Assembly: GCA_038323315.1 (NCBI GenBank)
Contig: JBBQGU010000031.1
Span: 1 to 19,006, forward strand
Length of the DNA: 19,006 bases
Direction: 5' to 3'
DNA from: Stagnihabitans sp038323315
GTDB taxonomy: Bacteria; Pseudomonadota; Alphaproteobacteria; Rhodobacterales; Rhodobacteraceae
Below the pieces are notes generated by a model. The model did not search any database, was not told the DNA's origin, and saw nothing but the letters and a program-made list of their open reading frames with translations. Position 1 is the stretch's first letter, and each line of letters starts with the position of its first letter. Positions 1 to 7,466 of this stretch are shown here, piece by piece. The translations under genes and the position numbers were made by a program.

Positions 1-2
1 GG

Positions 3-2696
3 GATCAAGACCCGGTATCCGTGATGGTGCGGGAGTTTGGCAAGGCTTCAGTGCCCGAGGCGGCTGCGAAGCCGCCCCGGGCCGAGCCTGTGGACAAGGT
101 CGGGGTCGACCGGCCTGTCGCAGCGAATGTCGTGGCCAGGGTCGATGCACCTGTGCCCCTGCCGGAGCCCGTTGTCGTGAAAGCGGCAGAGCCGGTCAAG
201 GCGGTTGAGCCGGTCAAGGTGCCAGATCCGGTAAGGGTGCCAGATCCGGTCAAGGCAGTTGAGCCGGTCAGGGTGCCAGAACCGGCCAGGGGGACAGCGC
301 CCGTTGTGACCAATGATCCACTGCCGGATTTCACCGCAGCCCGGGCCCCCGCAAAAGGGGTCGCCAGCTTTGATCCGGCGGCCATGGCCGTCGAATTGGT
401 GGACGAAGCACCGATGGCCGTCGACGTGACCGATGACGGCCCGCCGCAGGCTGTCACCGCGCCTGGTCCTCCGCCTGTCGCCACCCCGCCGGTTGCCGCC
501 CCGCCAGTTGCCGCCCCGCCTTTGGCCAGTCCTCCGGTTGCCACTCCGCCGGTTGTTGCCGCGCCGAAGGCGATCCCCGAGGTCGTACGCGCCGAGCCAT
601 CCGGGGTACAAGCCAAGGCGATGCCTGACAGCACCGTGCCGCCCAGCCCCTCCAGCGCCGTGATCGCGGCCTTTGCGAGCCGCCGTGCCGCAGCCGAGGC
701 CGTGGATGACAAGGCCCGCAAGTCGCTCAATCTGGGCCCGGCCCCGCAACAGCGCCCCTCGGTGCCGCGCCCCTCCATGGCCAAGCCTGCACCCACCCTG
801 ACGAATGCCAGCCGCGACACCGTGCCGTTTCCGGGCAAGGGATCCGCAATGGCCAGCAAGTTCCCGGCTGCAAGGGGTACCAAACCCCTGAATTCCGGCC
901 TGCCGGTGCCGCAGATCAAGCGCGACCGCAACGTGGTGCAACTGCCAAAGCAGGCCCTGGCCGAGGATGAAGCCGCCCCCGCAAAACCGATGGTCAAGAC
1001 CGCCACCGGCCTTGATGGCCGCCCGGTCGCGCCGCGTGGCAAGCCGCGCTATCTGGGCCTGATCCTGACGGGCCTGCTGTTGTTGGCCCTGGCTTTGGTT
1101 GCGGCCTGGTCCAGCTATTTTCTGACCTCGAACCAGCCTGATCCCGATGCTGCGCCGGTGACCAATGGGGTGGCCTCGTCCGCCGAGGTGGTTGCGCCCG
1201 ATACGTCAGTTGCAGCGGTTGCAACGCCCGACGCAATTGTTCCTGACTCAGTTGAGCCCGATGTGACGGCCAACGATGCCCTGCCCACGGCACTGGATGA
1301 GGCCTTGGCGGATGGTCAGGACGCCGCAGCCGTCGTTGATATGGCTTTGACAGACGCAACCTTGCCTGACGCTGCGGCTGCCACACAACCCGCTGAAACG
1401 GCTGCATTCGTTGCCGATGCCGCAGCAGAACCTGCGGCACTGTTGGTGACCGAACCCGCTGCCGCCTTGGCTGAGGTTGCGTCTGCGCCTGAGCCGACAC
1501 CCGAGCCAGCACCGGAACCTGTGCCAGAGCCTGCCCCCGGCACCTTGGTCACGACCGAGGCTGCGCAGGCCGCGACGGTTGGCAATGACCCGCAGGATGA
1601 GATTTTCCTGGCAGATGCCGATGCGCCGCCCCAAACATCGGACCCGTTGGCACTGCCGCAGGTCGCGGCAATTACGGATGCCGCGCCCGATGCCTATACT
1701 CCGCCCCCACCGTTCGGCATGCTGTACACCTTTGACGCGCAGGGCCGCATTCAACCGACGCCCGAGGGGATCTTGACGCCCGAGGGCGTTTTTCTGATCG
1801 CAGGCGCCCCAAAAATCGTGCCGCCCGCCAGACCCGCCGCGCTGACCGCCGCGCTGACCGCCACGGTGTCGGGCGCACCGAATGACGTTGTTGTGCCGGC
1901 AGCCGATGCCGCCTTGGCCGCGCCCCTCGCCTCGACCGCTGCGATTGGTGGCACAGCCGCCGTTGCCGCTGACAGCACCACGTCGACTGCCGCCAATGAG
2001 CCGCTGCCGTCGGAAACCTTTGCCTTTGACCCCGCTTTGGCCGACAAGCGGCCCAGACCGCGTCCGGAGGGGTTGGTTGATCCGGCCTCGGCGACCGCCA
2101 AACAGGGCGAGGTGCTGGCGCCCGCCGCCAACAGCCGCTTCGCCTCGCTGCGCCCGCAATCGCGCCCTGCCGCGTTGACCACGCCGGTGACCGAAGTCGC
2201 CGCCGTCGCAGCCGGTGCCGAACCGACCAACGGTGCCGCTGCCGCCTCCTTGGCGGTGAACGGTGTCAAACCCTCGGCACTGGCCATAGCGGTGTCGAAA
2301 AAGCCCGCCGCGCGACCCAGCGGGATGGATCAGGCGGTCGATGCCGCCGTCGCCGCCGCCGTACGCGCAGCAGAACCCCAGCAACAGGTTGCCGCCGTGG
2401 CACCCGAAGCGCAGGCCGAACCCGAGGTCGAGATGGCGGCACCGGCCCTGCCGACCAATGCTTCGGTCGCCAAACAGGCGACGACCAAAGACGCGATCAA
2501 CCTGTCGCGTGTCGCTTTGTTGGGCATATTCGGCACGTCATCCGGGCGTTATGCGATGATCCGCCAACCGGCAGGCGGTGTGAAAAAGGTCAAGGTCGGC
2601 GACAGCATCGACGGCGGGCGCATTGCAGCGATTACCGCAACTGCCGTGCAATATCAAAAGGGTGGCCGGATGTTAACGCTGTCTTTGCCCACCTGA
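3..2696 (+). CDS. Large Pro/Ala-rich single-pass membrane protein with C-terminal PilP/GspC-like domain (5' end outside window)
   Basis: The frame is open to the left edge; a GTG lies at 21 but no Shine-Dalgarno precedes it, so the gene probably starts upstream. Counting from that GTG, residues 1-340 are low-complexity and Pro/Ala/Val-rich, with a hexapeptide repeat (55-90) and a pentapeptide repeat (151-180). One transmembrane helix spans about 344-366 after basic residues (GKPRYLG). Residues 367-828 are again Ala/Pro/acid-rich and probably disordered. The last 63 residues (829-891) form a compact domain, SRVALLGIFGTSSGRYAMIR followed by VKVGDSIDGGRIAAI and a QKGGR turn. This resembles the periplasmic domain of PilP/GspC proteins, which link inner-membrane secretion or pilus machinery to the outer membrane. 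No other pilus gene is visible here. Function is unknown; envelope localisation with the C-terminal domain in the periplasm is inferred. The kef gene follows 130 bases on, on the same strand. Confidence 0.8.
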   Translation, partial: DQDPVSVMVREFGKASVPEAAAKPPRAEPVDKVGVDRPVAANVVARVDAPVPLPEPVVVKAAEPVKAVEPVKVPDPVRVPDPVKAVEPVRVPEPARGTAPVVTNDPLPDFTAARAPAKGVASFDPAAMAVELVDEAPMAVDVTDDGPPQAVTAPGPPPVATPPVAAPPVAAPPLASPPVATPPVVAAPKAIPEVVRAEPSGVQAKAMPDSTVPPSPSSAVIAAFASRRAAAEAVDDKARKSLNLGPAPQQRPSVPRPSMAKPAPTLTNASRDTVPFPGKGSAMASKFPAARGTKPLNSGLPVPQIKRDRNVVQLPKQALAEDEAAPAKPMVKTATGLDGRPVAPRGKPRYLGLILTGLLLLALALVAAWSSYFLTSNQPDPDAAPVTNGVASSAEVVAPDTSVAAVATPDAIVPDSVEPDVTANDALPTALDEALADGQDAAAVVDMALTDATLPDAAAATQPAETAAFVADAAAEPAALLVTEPAAALAEVASAPEPTPEPAPEPVPEPAPGTLVTTEAAQAATVGNDPQDEIFLADADAPPQTSDPLALPQVAAITDAAPDAYTPPPPFGMLYTFDAQGRIQPTPEGILTPEGVFLIAGAPKIVPPARPAALTAALTATVSGAPNDVVVPAADAALAAPLASTAAIGGTAAVAADSTTSTAANEPLPSETFAFDPALADKRPRPRPEGLVDPASATAKQGEVLAPAANSRFASLRPQSRPAALTTPVTEVAAVAAGAEPTNGAAAASLAVNGVKPSALAIAVSKKPAARPSGMDQAVDAAVAAAVRAAEPQQQVAAVAPEAQAEPEVEMAAPALPTNASVAKQATTKDAINLSRVALLGIFGTSSGRYAMIRQPAGGVKKVKVGDSIDGGRIAAITATAVQYQKGGRMLTLSLPT
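183..290 (+). repeat. In-gene 18-bp tandem repeat (six hexapeptide units)
   Basis: Six imperfect 18-base units encode AAEPVK, AVEPVK, VPDPVR, VPDPVK, AVEPVR and VPEPAR. The frame is kept throughout. The Val-Pro/Glu-Pro-Val-Lys pattern suggests an extended, charged linker, and such units commonly vary in copy number between strains. Confidence 0.85.
471..560 (+). repeat. In-gene 15-bp tandem repeat (PPVAx units)
   Basis: Six imperfect 15-base units encode PPVAT, PPVAA, PPVAA, PPLAS, PPVAT and PPVVA. This is a proline-rich spacer in the part of the membrane protein before its transmembrane helix. Confidence 0.8.
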
Positions 2697-2796
2697 CAGT
2701 CGCGCAGACTGGCCGCAGATTGGCGAAGTTCGGCTTCTGACTTTACCACCCGTCGCGGGGCTAGGGTCTTGCGTTCCGCTGCGCAAAATGGCGTGA

Positions 2797-2811
2797 TGAA
2801 TTTGTAATTCA
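2797..2811. promoter_or_regulatory. Short AT-rich palindrome upstream of the antiporter gene
   Basis: A perfect inverted repeat, TGAATT-tgt-AATTCA, lies 15 bases before the antiporter ATG in an otherwise GC-rich region. It could be an operator or part of a promoter, as the AT-rich half overlaps a TAATTC that might serve as a -10. No convincing -35 was found. The regulator, if any, is unknown. Confidence 0.3.
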
Positions 2812-2826
2812 AATCTGGAATTCGCC

Positions 2827-4689
2827 ATGGAAAGCTTTTTGCTGCAAGCGTCAATCTATTTGGGGGCTGCAGTCATCGTGGTGCCGTTATCGGTGCGGCT
2901 TGGCCTGGGATCTGTGCTGGGCTATCTGGCAGCGGGGATTCTGATGGGGCCGATCATGGGCCTTACGGGTGCCGAATCGGCCGATTTGCAGGAATTTGCC
3001 GAGTTTGGCGTCGTGCTGATGCTGTTCCTGATCGGTTTGGAACTGCGGCCGCAGGCGCTGTGGGACATGCGCAAAAAACTGATCGGAATGGGCGGGTTGC
3101 AAGTTACCCTGACGATGGCGTTGGTCGGCGGTGCGGCGCTGGCGTTTGGCGTGACATGGCAGGTTGCGGTGATCCTGGGGATGTTGGGCGCGATGTCGTC
3201 GACTGCCATCGTGTTGCAAACGCTTTCGGAAAAGGGACTGATGCGGACCCAAGGCGGGCGGGCCACGTTTGCGGTGCTGTTGACGCAAGACCTTGCCTTG
3301 GTGCCGTTCCTGTCGATCATGCCGTTCCTGGCGATGGGCGGCGGCGCCGGCATCGAGGCTGTGGAACCGGGCGTGGCGGAACCCCTGGTGTCGATGGTGC
3401 ACAACCTGCCCGCCTGGGGGATCACGCTGCTGACGCTGGGGATTGTCGGGGGAATTGTGCTGGCGGGGCAATACCTGAGCCGTCCGGTCTTTGGCTTTAT
3501 CCACGCTGCGAAACTGCCCGAGATGTCGACGTTCATCTCGTTGCTGTTGGTGCTGGGGATTGCGTTCCTGATGATTCTGGTCGGTTTGTCGCCCGCCCTC
3601 GGCACGTTTGTGGCCGGGGTGGTGCTGGCCAATTCCGAGTTTCGCCATCAGTTGGAGGCGGATTTGCAGCCGTTCAAGGGCCTGCTGATGGGGCTGTTCT
3701 TCATGACCGTCGGTGTCGGGATCAACTTTGGCCTGCTGGCCGAGCAACCCTTGTTGATCGTGGGTCTGGTGGTCGGGCTGATCTTGCTGAAGGCCACGGT
3801 GTTGTTCGTGGTGGCGCTGCTGTTCCGCATGAAGGGGCGCGACACGATGCTGTTTGCGCTGGGGCTGGCGCAGGGCGGCGAGTTCGGATTTCTGATCATC
3901 ACCATCGCACGCAACGAAAATGCCATCGGGGTCGAGATGGGGCAGATTGCGCAGTTGGTGATCAGCCTGTCCATGCTGCTGACGCCCTTGCTGTTCTTTG
4001 GCTATGAGGCGATTGCCCGCCAGATCGCCGCACGGGCCCCCGAGGCCCCTGACGATGTGATCGACGAGCGGGGCGACGTGATCATCGCGGGGATGGGGCG
4101 GTTCGGGCAGGTTGTGAACCGGTTGGTGCGGCATTCCGGGCTGAAAACCGTTGTGCTGGACAATGACATGAGCATGATCGAGACGATGCGCCGGTTCGGT
4201 GTCAAAAGCTATTTCGGTGACCCGACGCGACCCGAACTGATGGAGGCGGCCGGACTGATGAAGGCGCAGACGCTGGTCGTGGCGCTGGACGACAAGGACA
4301 AGTCCACGCAGCTGGTGCGCTTTGCGCGGGCCAAGCGGCCCGACATCCTGATCGTGGCCCGCGCCCGCGACCGCATCCATGTCTATGAACTGTTTCAGGC
4401 GGGTGCCAACCAGATCGTGCGTGAGACATTTGACAGTTCGGTCCGCGCCGGGCGTTATGTGCTGGAGGGGATGGGATTTACCGATTACGAGGCGTCCGCG
4501 CTGTCGCAGACCTTTTACCGGCTGGACCGGTCGGCCATGCTGACGCTGGCGGAGTTGTGGGTTCCGGGCGAGCGGATGGACCTGAACGCAGCCTTCGTCG
4601 CCCGTGCCAAGGAACTGGATGGCGAGATGCAGCTGACCTTGTTGCAGGAGTTGGACAAGCAGCGGGTCAAGACCGGGACGAACGGTTAG
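2827..4689 (+). CDS. KefB/KefC-type monovalent cation:proton antiporter (CPA2) with TrkA-N domain
   Basis: Inner-membrane antiporter of the CPA2 family, expected to exchange K+ (or Na+) for H+. The N-terminal 400 residues are a run of hydrophobic helices with family motifs: GYLAAGILMGP (32-42), FLIGLELRP (67-75), QDLALVP (154-160) and GLAQGGEFGF (346-355). A cytoplasmic linker leads to a Rossmann-type TrkA-N domain from about 417, with the nucleotide-binding loop GMGRFGQV (422-429) and the acidic residue D445 at the end of the second strand. The length, 620 aa, is normal for KefB/KefC. The ATG at 2827 has a weak GGA 7 bases upstream and starts directly at the first helix. Glutathione gating, known for E. 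coli KefC, cannot be read from the sequence, and no KefF/KefG partner is adjacent. The TAG stop overlaps the cobT stop on the other strand. Confidence 0.93.
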   Translation: MESFLLQASIYLGAAVIVVPLSVRLGLGSVLGYLAAGILMGPIMGLTGAESADLQEFAEFGVVLMLFLIGLELRPQALWDMRKKLIGMGGLQVTLTMALVGGAALAFGVTWQVAVILGMLGAMSSTAIVLQTLSEKGLMRTQGGRATFAVLLTQDLALVPFLSIMPFLAMGGGAGIEAVEPGVAEPLVSMVHNLPAWGITLLTLGIVGGIVLAGQYLSRPVFGFIHAAKLPEMSTFISLLLVLGIAFLMILVGLSPALGTFVAGVVLANSEFRHQLEADLQPFKGLLMGLFFMTVGVGINFGLLAEQPLLIVGLVVGLILLKATVLFVVALLFRMKGRDTMLFALGLAQGGEFGFLIITIARNENAIGVEMGQIAQLVISLSMLLTPLLFFGYEAIARQIAARAPEAPDDVIDERGDVIIAGMGRFGQVVNRLVRHSGLKTVVLDNDMSMIETMRRFGVKSYFGDPTRPELMEAAGLMKAQTLVVALDDKDKSTQLVRFARAKRPDILIVARARDRIHVYELFQAGANQIVRETFDSSVRAGRYVLEGMGFTDYEASALSQTFYRLDRSAMLTLAELWVPGERMDLNAAFVARAKELDGEMQLTLLQELDKQRVKTGTNG

Positions 4690-5696
4690 CCTTCCGCGAC
4701 GCCGGCTTCGGCAAAGCTGGCCATGCCGGAATGGCATGCGGCGGCGGCTTTGATGATGCCAAGCGCCAGGGCTGCACCTGAACCCTCGCCAAGGCGCAGG
4801 CCGAGATTCAGGAGGGGTGGCTTGCGCAAGGTGTCCAGCAGGCGTTGATGGCCGGATTCGGCGCTGACATGGCCTGCGATGCAGTGGTCAAGCGCGGCGG
4901 GGTTGGCCGTGTGCAAGACAGCGGCGGCGGAGCAGGCGATGAAGCCGTCCAGGATGACGGGGATGCGTTTGGCGCGGGCGGACAACATGGCACCCGCCAT
5001 GGCGGCAATCTCGCGGCCACCAAGGCAGCGCAGCACTTCCAGCGGGTCGCGGTTGAGGTGCAGTTTCAGGCCAGCGGCCACCGCAGCGGATTTGCGCGCA
5101 AGGCCCGCGTCATCGACGCCCGTGCCGCGCCCAACCCAATCCGCAGGCGCGCCGCCGAACAGGGCGCAGGCAATGGCGGCGGCAGAGGTGGTGTTGCCGA
5201 TGCCCATCTCACCCGGCACAAGGATGTCGGCGTGGGGGTCAACGGCATTCCAGCCGCATTGCAGGGCGGTCAGCAGATCGGCCTCGGACATCGCCTCGGT
5301 TTGGGTAAAGTCGCCGGTTGGGCGGTTCAGGTCCAGTTCCTGAACCACCATCGTGGCGCCAAAGCAGTGCGCCAGTTGGTTGATTGCAGCCCCCCCCATG
5401 CGGAAGTTGGCGACCATCTGCACGGTCACCTCGGCCGGAAAGGCCGAGACCCCCTGCGCCACAACGCCATGATTTCCCGCGAAGATCGCGATCTGGGGGC
5501 GATCAATGCGGGGTTTGGCGGTGCCGTGCCAGCCTGCCAGCCAGATCGCCACCTGTTCCATCTGCCCCAGTGCCCCCGGCGGTTTGGTCAGGACGCCGTT
5601 GCGCGCCTCGGCCGCTTTGATGGCATTGGCATCGGCCACGGGCAGAACGGCCAGAACGGCGCGGAAAGCAGGCAGGGTTTGTGGAGTCTCGGTCAA
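4686..5696 (-). CDS. cobT: Nicotinate-nucleotide--dimethylbenzimidazole phosphoribosyltransferase
   Basis: Cytoplasmic enzyme of cobalamin nucleotide-loop assembly: it transfers phosphoribose from nicotinate mononucleotide to 5,6-dimethylbenzimidazole, giving alpha-ribazole phosphate. At 336 aa the length is normal. Family motifs are LTKPPGALGQME (36-47), FAGNHGVVAQGVSAFP (72-87), GEMGIGNTTSAAA (162-174), DGFIACSAAAV (250-260) and the C-terminal RLGEGSGAALA, whose E304 fits the family's catalytic glutamate (E317 in Salmonella CobT). The start is TTG; it is supported by AAAGGA exactly 6 bases upstream and by the lack of any earlier ATG/GTG consistent with family length. The gene is convergent with the antiporter, sharing 4 bases at the stops. 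No cobS/cobV, cobC or cobU is visible nearby, so the rest of the pathway must lie elsewhere. No B12 riboswitch box was recognised in the leader. Confidence 0.95.
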   Translation of the reverse strand: MTETPQTLPAFRAVLAVLPVADANAIKAAEARNGVLTKPPGALGQMEQVAIWLAGWHGTAKPRIDRPQIAIFAGNHGVVAQGVSAFPAEVTVQMVANFRMGGAAINQLAHCFGATMVVQELDLNRPTGDFTQTEAMSEADLLTALQCGWNAVDPHADILVPGEMGIGNTTSAAAIACALFGGAPADWVGRGTGVDDAGLARKSAAVAAGLKLHLNRDPLEVLRCLGGREIAAMAGAMLSARAKRIPVILDGFIACSAAAVLHTANPAALDHCIAGHVSAESGHQRLLDTLRKPPLLNLGLRLGEGSGAALALGIIKAAAACHSGMASFAEAGVAEG

Positions 5697-5753
5697 GCGG
5701 TATCCTTTGGGAGTCTGCGGCGTTCTGGCTCTGAACTGCCGATCATCAGTCCC

Positions 5754-5794
5754 GTGCGGTCATTTTTCGCGGGGCGACCGAAGAATGACGGCAC
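5754..5794. repeat. Long near-perfect inverted repeat upstream of cobT
   Basis: Two 16-base arms (5754-5769 and 5779-5794) pair with one G-G mismatch and one T-G wobble around a 9-base loop. The arms are GTGCGGTCATTTTTCG and CGAAGAATGACGGCAC. It lies 57-97 bases upstream of the cobT TTG, and more than 100 bases downstream of the carD terminator. No T-run follows on either strand, so it is not a standard intrinsic terminator. It could be a leader hairpin of cobT mRNA, an operator or a dispersed palindromic repeat. Confidence 0.7.
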
Positions 5795-5900
5795 GGAAAT
5801 GATGCGGGGGACGGCGGATTCCAGTCAATTCCTAGCCATTGTAAGCCATGCGCGCGGGCTTTGGCGACACGGCTCAGACCATCCGGCACCGATTTGCGAC

Positions 5901-5930
5901 AAACAAAACGGCGGCCCCCGAAGGGACCGC
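5901..5930 (-). terminator. Intrinsic terminator of carD
   Basis: Read on the minus strand, GCGGTCCC-TTCG-GGGGCCGC forms an 8-bp stem (one G-T wobble) closed by a stable UUCG tetraloop, followed by CGTTTTGTTTG. It begins 21 bases beyond the carD stop codon, a textbook position. Confidence 0.85.
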
Positions 5931-5951
5931 AGTTCTGCCGAACTTCGAAAT

Positions 5952-6461
5952 TCAGGCGGCGCGGCTGACCAGCACATCGCCGACGCGGCGCTGTGCGCCG
6001 GCCTCGTCGGACCCCGCCACGGCGGCAACTTCACGGGTCAGACGCTCCAGCGCCGCCTCGTACAGTTGACGTTCGGAATAGCTTTGCTCGCGTTGGTCGT
6101 CGCTGCGATGCAGGTCGCGCACGACCTCGGCGATCGCCATCAGATCGCCTGAGTTGATTTTCTGTTCATATTCCTGCGCACGGCGTGACCACATCGCCCG
6201 CTTGACCCGCGCCTTCCCCTTCAGCGTGTCCAACGCCTTGGTGATCAGATCGGGAGTCGACAGCGATCGCATCCCGATCTCGGTCGCCTTATGCGTCGGC
6301 ACACGCAGCGTCATCTTGTCCTTTTCGAACGAAATCACGAAAAGCTCCAACCGGAAACCGGCGATCTCTTGCTCTTCGATCGAGATGATGCGACCCACGC
6401 CATGCGCGGGGTACACCACAAACTCGTTGGGGTGGAACTCAGGCTTCTTCATTTTGGTCAT
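5952..6461 (-). CDS. carD: CarD/CdnL-family RNA-polymerase-binding transcription regulator
   Basis: CarD-type global regulator that binds the RNA polymerase beta subunit and stabilises open promoter complexes, notably at rRNA promoters. The 169-aa protein has the N-terminal CarD/TRCF Tudor-like RNA-polymerase-interacting domain at about 10-75 (FVVYPAHGVGRIISIEEQE, then LRVP) and a helical C-terminal part with a basic KGKARVKRAMWSRRAQEYEQK segment (about 94-115) containing the tryptophan that contacts the promoter in CarD proteins. The C-terminal tail after about 155 is family-variable. The ATG at 6461 has AAGGGA about 9 bases upstream. It has its own candidate promoter and a strong terminator, so it is probably monocistronic. 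It lies downstream of fdxA, itself followed by a terminator. Confidence 0.93.
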   Translation of the reverse strand: MTKMKKPEFHPNEFVVYPAHGVGRIISIEEQEIAGFRLELFVISFEKDKMTLRVPTHKATEIGMRSLSTPDLITKALDTLKGKARVKRAMWSRRAQEYEQKINSGDLMAIAEVVRDLHRSDDQREQSYSERQLYEAALERLTREVAAVAGSDEAGAQRRVGDVLVSRAA

Positions 6462-6614
6462 CAGTCATTCCCTTTGGGGCCAAGCCATTTAAGACGAAAA
6501 TTCCCCGCCCACGGCCATAAGCCGCGTCGTTGTCCCGGAATCCTTCGTCAGAAAAACCCACACAGGCGAGCAGCGCTGGGTGGGTTTCAGGCATCCTTTG
6601 TTGATTGTGACATG

Positions 6615-6643
6615 TGTATAACACAAAAATCGACCATTTCCAA
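6615..6643 (-). promoter_or_regulatory. Candidate sigma-70-type promoter of carD
   Basis: On the minus strand TTGGAA (6638-6643) and TATACA (6615-6620) are separated by exactly 17 bases, within an AT-rich patch of an otherwise GC-rich region. It lies about 155 bases upstream of the carD ATG, leaving a long untranslated leader. Seen as a motif match only. Confidence 0.5.
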
Positions 6644-6698
6644 CTGCGACGCAGCGGCCTGGGCCTCTAAAACAGGCGGTTTGCGGTAAATCCACAAC

Positions 6699-6748
6699 AA
6701 AAAGTGAAGAAGGCGGGCGTTTGCCCAGTCAACGGCGAATCGCCCGCC
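6699..6748 (-). terminator. Likely intrinsic terminator of fdxA
   Basis: On the minus strand GGCGGGCG (6741-6748) pairs perfectly with CGCCCGCC (6712-6719) around a 21-base loop, followed by TTCTTCACTTTTTG. It starts 8 bases past the fdxA stop. The loop is large and the T-run is offset by about 8 bases, so efficiency is uncertain. Confidence 0.6.
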
Positions 6749-6755
6749 CTGCGCG

Positions 6756-7094
6756 TCAGCCGCCGAGGCCCGCCGCCTCGGAGAAATAGGTGGTCAGCTT
6801 GCCCTTTTCACCGTCACGCGCTTCGGCATCGGGCATCGGGTCTTTCTTGGTCACGATCACCGGCCAAAGTTCGGCATATTTGCGGTTGAACGTCACCCAA
6901 ACCTCAAGGTTCGGTTCGGTATCGGGCCGGATCGCGTCGGCGGGGCATTCGGGTTCACACACACCGCAATCGATGCATTCATCCGGGTGGATGACCAGCA
7001 TGTTTTCGCCCTCGTAGAAGCAATCCACGGGGCATACTTCCACACAGTCGGTATATTTGCAGGCAATGCAGTTATCGACCACGACATAAGTCAT
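6756..7094 (-). CDS. fdxA: Seven-iron ferredoxin (FdxA, [3Fe-4S][4Fe-4S])
   Basis: Small soluble electron carrier, 112 aa. Cysteines lie at 9, 12, 17, 21, 25, 40, 43, 46 and 50, the same pattern as Azotobacter vinelandii ferredoxin I. By that comparison C9, C17 and C50 bind the 3Fe cluster, C21, C40, C43 and C46 bind the 4Fe cluster, and C12 and C25 are extra. The CIACKYTDCVEVCPVDC and CIDCGVCEPECP motifs are intact, and the roughly 50-residue C-terminal extension (EVWVTFNRKYAELWP and onward) is typical of the alphaproteobacterial FdxA group. AGGA about 10 bases upstream supports the ATG. It follows the S4-protein gene by 39 bases with no clear terminator between, so it may be read with the helicase operon. 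Its redox partner is unknown. Confidence 0.95.
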   Translation of the reverse strand: MTYVVVDNCIACKYTDCVEVCPVDCFYEGENMLVIHPDECIDCGVCEPECPADAIRPDTEPNLEVWVTFNRKYAELWPVIVTKKDPMPDAEARDGEKGKLTTYFSEAAGLGG

Positions 7095-7133
7095 CGGCTT
7101 GGCGTCCTATTCAAAGATTGACACCTGACTAAT

Positions 7134-7466
7134 TCATGGGTCAGGGGGATTCAAGATGGGTCGTTCGCCGGTCGGGGCGAGGTCTTGATACAAGGCCTGC
7201 GCCTCGGCAAAGGGTCCGCGCCGAATGCCCAGTGTTAGAACGCGCACAACACGTATCTGGTTGCCTTGCGGAAAGGTCAACACATCCCCTTGTGCAACGG
7301 CATGGCCGGGTTTGTTGCAATGTGTGCCATTCAGCCGCAGGTAGCCCTCGGCCACCATATCCGCTGCTGCACCGCGGCCCTTGAAGAACCGGGCCTGCCA
7401 CAGCCATTTGTCCAGCCGAAGTTTCGGCTGGGCGGCGGGAACTGACCGGGCGCCGGGCCCGGCCAA
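7134..7466 (-). CDS. Small S4-domain RNA-binding protein (Hsp15/HslR-like)
   Basis: 110 aa, with an S4 RNA-binding domain at about 16-65: LRLDKWLWQARFFKGR, then AAADMVAEGYLRLNG and a GDVLTF strand. The RLDKWLW start and basic surface match the Hsp15 (HslR) group, which in E. coli rescues stalled 50S subunits carrying nascent chains. The only plausible start is a TTG that follows the helicase TGA immediately and in the same frame (TGA-TTG). No ATG or GTG precedes the S4 motif, and no clear Shine-Dalgarno is present, so translation probably depends on coupling to the helicase or on readthrough. The C-terminal tail PILNPPDP is short. Partnership with the helicase in RNA or ribosome metabolism is inferred from this coupling. 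Confidence 0.88.
   Translation of the reverse strand: MAGPGARSVPAAQPKLRLDKWLWQARFFKGRGAAADMVAEGYLRLNGTHCNKPGHAVAQGDVLTFPQGNQIRVVRVLTLGIRRGPFAEAQALYQDLAPTGERPILNPPDP

Noticed and set aside
2887..4737. 616-codon open frame on the minus strand opposite the antiporter gene.
   Set aside because: It is a GC-rich shadow of the antiporter: rich in His/Gln/Arg with no recognisable motif, while the plus strand has clear CPA2 and TrkA-N signatures.
5697..5900. Possible B12 riboswitch in the cobT leader.
   Set aside because: No B12-box-like sequence was found on the minus strand; only the long hairpin is visible.
4845..6152. 435-codon plus-strand frame across cobT and the end of carD.
   Set aside because: It lies antisense to two well-recognised genes and crosses the carD terminator; the translation has no family motif.
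6439..6624. 61-codon minus-strand frame upstream of and overlapping the carD start, considered as a leader peptide.
   Set aside because: It has no Shine-Dalgarno, ends inside carD in another frame and resembles nothing recognisable.
7124..7145. CCTGAC/GTCAGG hairpin at the end of the S4 gene, considered as a terminator before fdxA.
   Set aside because: Only a 6-bp stem with a 10-base loop containing the S4 stop codon, and no T-run on the minus strand.
7119..7150. TTGACA on the plus strand, considered as a promoter -35.
   Set aside because: No -10 at a suitable distance and no plus-strand gene downstream; it lies in the S4-fdxA minus-strand operon.
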